In this document: positions 63,313 to 64,000 of the stretch, piece after piece
Numbering within the stretch: position 1 is the stretch's first letter
Layout of the letters: the number at the start of each line of letters is the position of its first letter
The notes under the pieces: model-generated
The model's database searches: none
What the model was told of the DNA's origin: nothing
Seen by the model: the letters and a program-made list of their open reading frames with translations, nothing else
Translations under genes and position numbers: made by a program
Source: Nitrospira sp.
GTDB taxonomy: Bacteria > Nitrospirota > Nitrospiria > Nitrospirales > Nitrospiraceae
Reading direction: 5' to 3'
DNA length: 64,000 bases
NCBI GenBank assembly: GCA_030123605.1
Contig: CP126123.1
Coordinates: 4,121,237-4,185,236 of the forward strand

Positions 63313-64000
63313 ATGAGAGTACTGCTCGTTCATCCCGGTCCGTTGATGTATACCAAGATTTACCTGCGCCTGGAGCCCTTGGGGCTCGAATTGGTCGCGG
63401 AGGCTGCTAGGCGCGACGGTCATGAGGTGCAGCTCATCGACCTGCAAGTCGATACGCAGCGGACCTATGTCGGACTGCTTGAAAGCTGGAAGCCCGAGGT
63501 CGTCGCGTTCTCGTGTAATTACTTGGCGAATGTCCCGGAGGTCGTCGACCTTGCGAAACTGACGAAGGCACGCCTTCCGCAGAGCTTTGTACTCGTCGGC
63601 GGACATAGTGCCTCGTTTATCGCGAAGGAACTGCTTCGACACGGAGCGGGCAGCATCGATTGCGTACTCAAAGGCGAAGGCGAAGCCGCGGTCCCGTTGT
63701 TGCTGCAAGCGGTCGAATATGATCGTCATGCTCTTTCTCTGGTGCCTGGTTGTGTGACGCTGGATGGAGAAGGGCCGGCCCCGGCGTTCGTGGAGGACCT
63801 TGACGACCTGCGACCGGCCCGCGATCTCGTTCGCCATCGACACAAATATTTCATCGGGGTGTTGGACCCCTGCGCGTCGATCGAATTCACGCGCGGTTGC
63901 CCTTGGGACTGCTCCTTCTGCAGCGCTTGGACGTTCTACGGGAGGAGTTACCGCGCGGTCAGCAGCGACAAGATCGTGGACGATCTGGCGCGAATCCAAG
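63313..64000 (+). CDS. B12-binding radical SAM protein, HpnR-like (3' end outside window)
   Basis: The first 229 codons of a larger protein. An N-terminal B12-binding-type domain begins MRVLLVHPGPLMYTKIYLRLEPLGLELVAEAARRDGHEVQLIDLQ and contains VGGHSASFIAKELL and VLKGEGE. The radical SAM [4Fe-4S] motif is CPWDCSFC at about residue 200. The opening resembles the hopanoid C-3 methylase HpnR, which methylates hopanoid lipids in the membrane, but other B12-dependent radical SAM methylases are close, so I leave the symbol empty. No hopanoid genes are seen nearby. The frame is open at the window end. Confidence 0.8.
   Translation, partial: MRVLLVHPGPLMYTKIYLRLEPLGLELVAEAARRDGHEVQLIDLQVDTQRTYVGLLESWKPEVVAFSCNYLANVPEVVDLAKLTKARLPQSFVLVGGHSASFIAKELLRHGAGSIDCVLKGEGEAAVPLLLQAVEYDRHALSLVPGCVTLDGEGPAPAFVEDLDDLRPARDLVRHRHKYFIGVLDPCASIEFTRGCPWDCSFCSAWTFYGRSYRAVSSDKIVDDLARIQ

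Noticed and set aside
1-64000. Search for insertion sequences, integrases, prophage genes, CRISPR arrays and rRNA/tRNA genes
   Set aside because: None seen; the S24-type repressor at 43867-44511 has no phage genes around it.

Overview
The window comes from a Nitrospira-like nitrite-oxidising bacterium (phylum Nitrospirota). The evidence is two complete copies of the periplasmic-type nitrite oxidoreductase genes nxrA and nxrB, encoding a twin-arginine-exported molybdopterin subunit of about 1147 aa and a 429-aa four-cluster ferredoxin-like subunit. A Pup-type ubiquitin-like gene ending in Gly-Gly-Glu and a nitrite/formate channel fit the same host. I see no transposase, integrase, tRNA, rRNA or CRISPR array.

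Layout. 1-9 kb: end of a K+-independent proton-pumping pyrophosphatase, pup, recJ, bifunctional rel, an MscS channel fused to a cyclic-nucleotide domain, a DUF192 protein, a small zinc ribbon, an exported flavodoxin-like protein and bfd behind a Fur-box-like site. 9.2-14 kb: nxrB1 and nxrA1 on the minus strand. 14-37 kb: an orphan NtrC-type regulator, a Ca2+/H+ antiporter, a CzcCBA/CusCBA-like efflux operon, two small zinc-ribbon genes, a NarL-type two-component pair, an NtrC-type two-component pair, a divergent nitrite/formate channel, an EmrB/NodT/EmrA-like efflux operon and a GAF-domain sigma54 activator. 37.5-42.3 kb: nxrA2 and nxrB2 on the plus strand, forming an inverted repeat of about 4.8 kb with copy 1. 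42.4-45.3 kb: a CHASE3-only membrane protein, an unlisted 33-aa membrane peptide, an S24-type repressor and a secreted protein. 45.8-54.6 kb: an RND operon with three tandem TolC-like genes. 55-64 kb: a REC-only protein, an NtrC-type regulator and kinase, a divergent envelope operon (winged-helix protein, lipoprotein, band-7/prohibitin-like lipoprotein, HtrA protease, lipoprotein), another lipoprotein and the start of an HpnR-like B12/radical SAM gene.

The main observation is regulatory. Four sigma54-dependent activators lie in 64 kb, and I can read good -24/-12 elements (TGGCAC-N5-TTGC type) before nxrA1, nxrA2, the nitrite channel, the 33-aa peptide, the RND/triple-TolC operon, the REC-only gene, the kinase-regulator operon and two lipoprotein units. 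Four of these regions, serving five promoters, share a 26-bp three-half-site element about 70-130 bp upstream of the -24 box. It has two GCAC half-sites in one orientation followed by GTGCG in the other. I infer that it is the upstream activating sequence of the kinase/NtrC pair at 55.7-58.7 kb. This would define a local envelope-homeostasis regulon, in the style of ZraSR/ZraP, reaching to the edge of nxrAB2. The promoter and operator assignments are read by eye and need testing.
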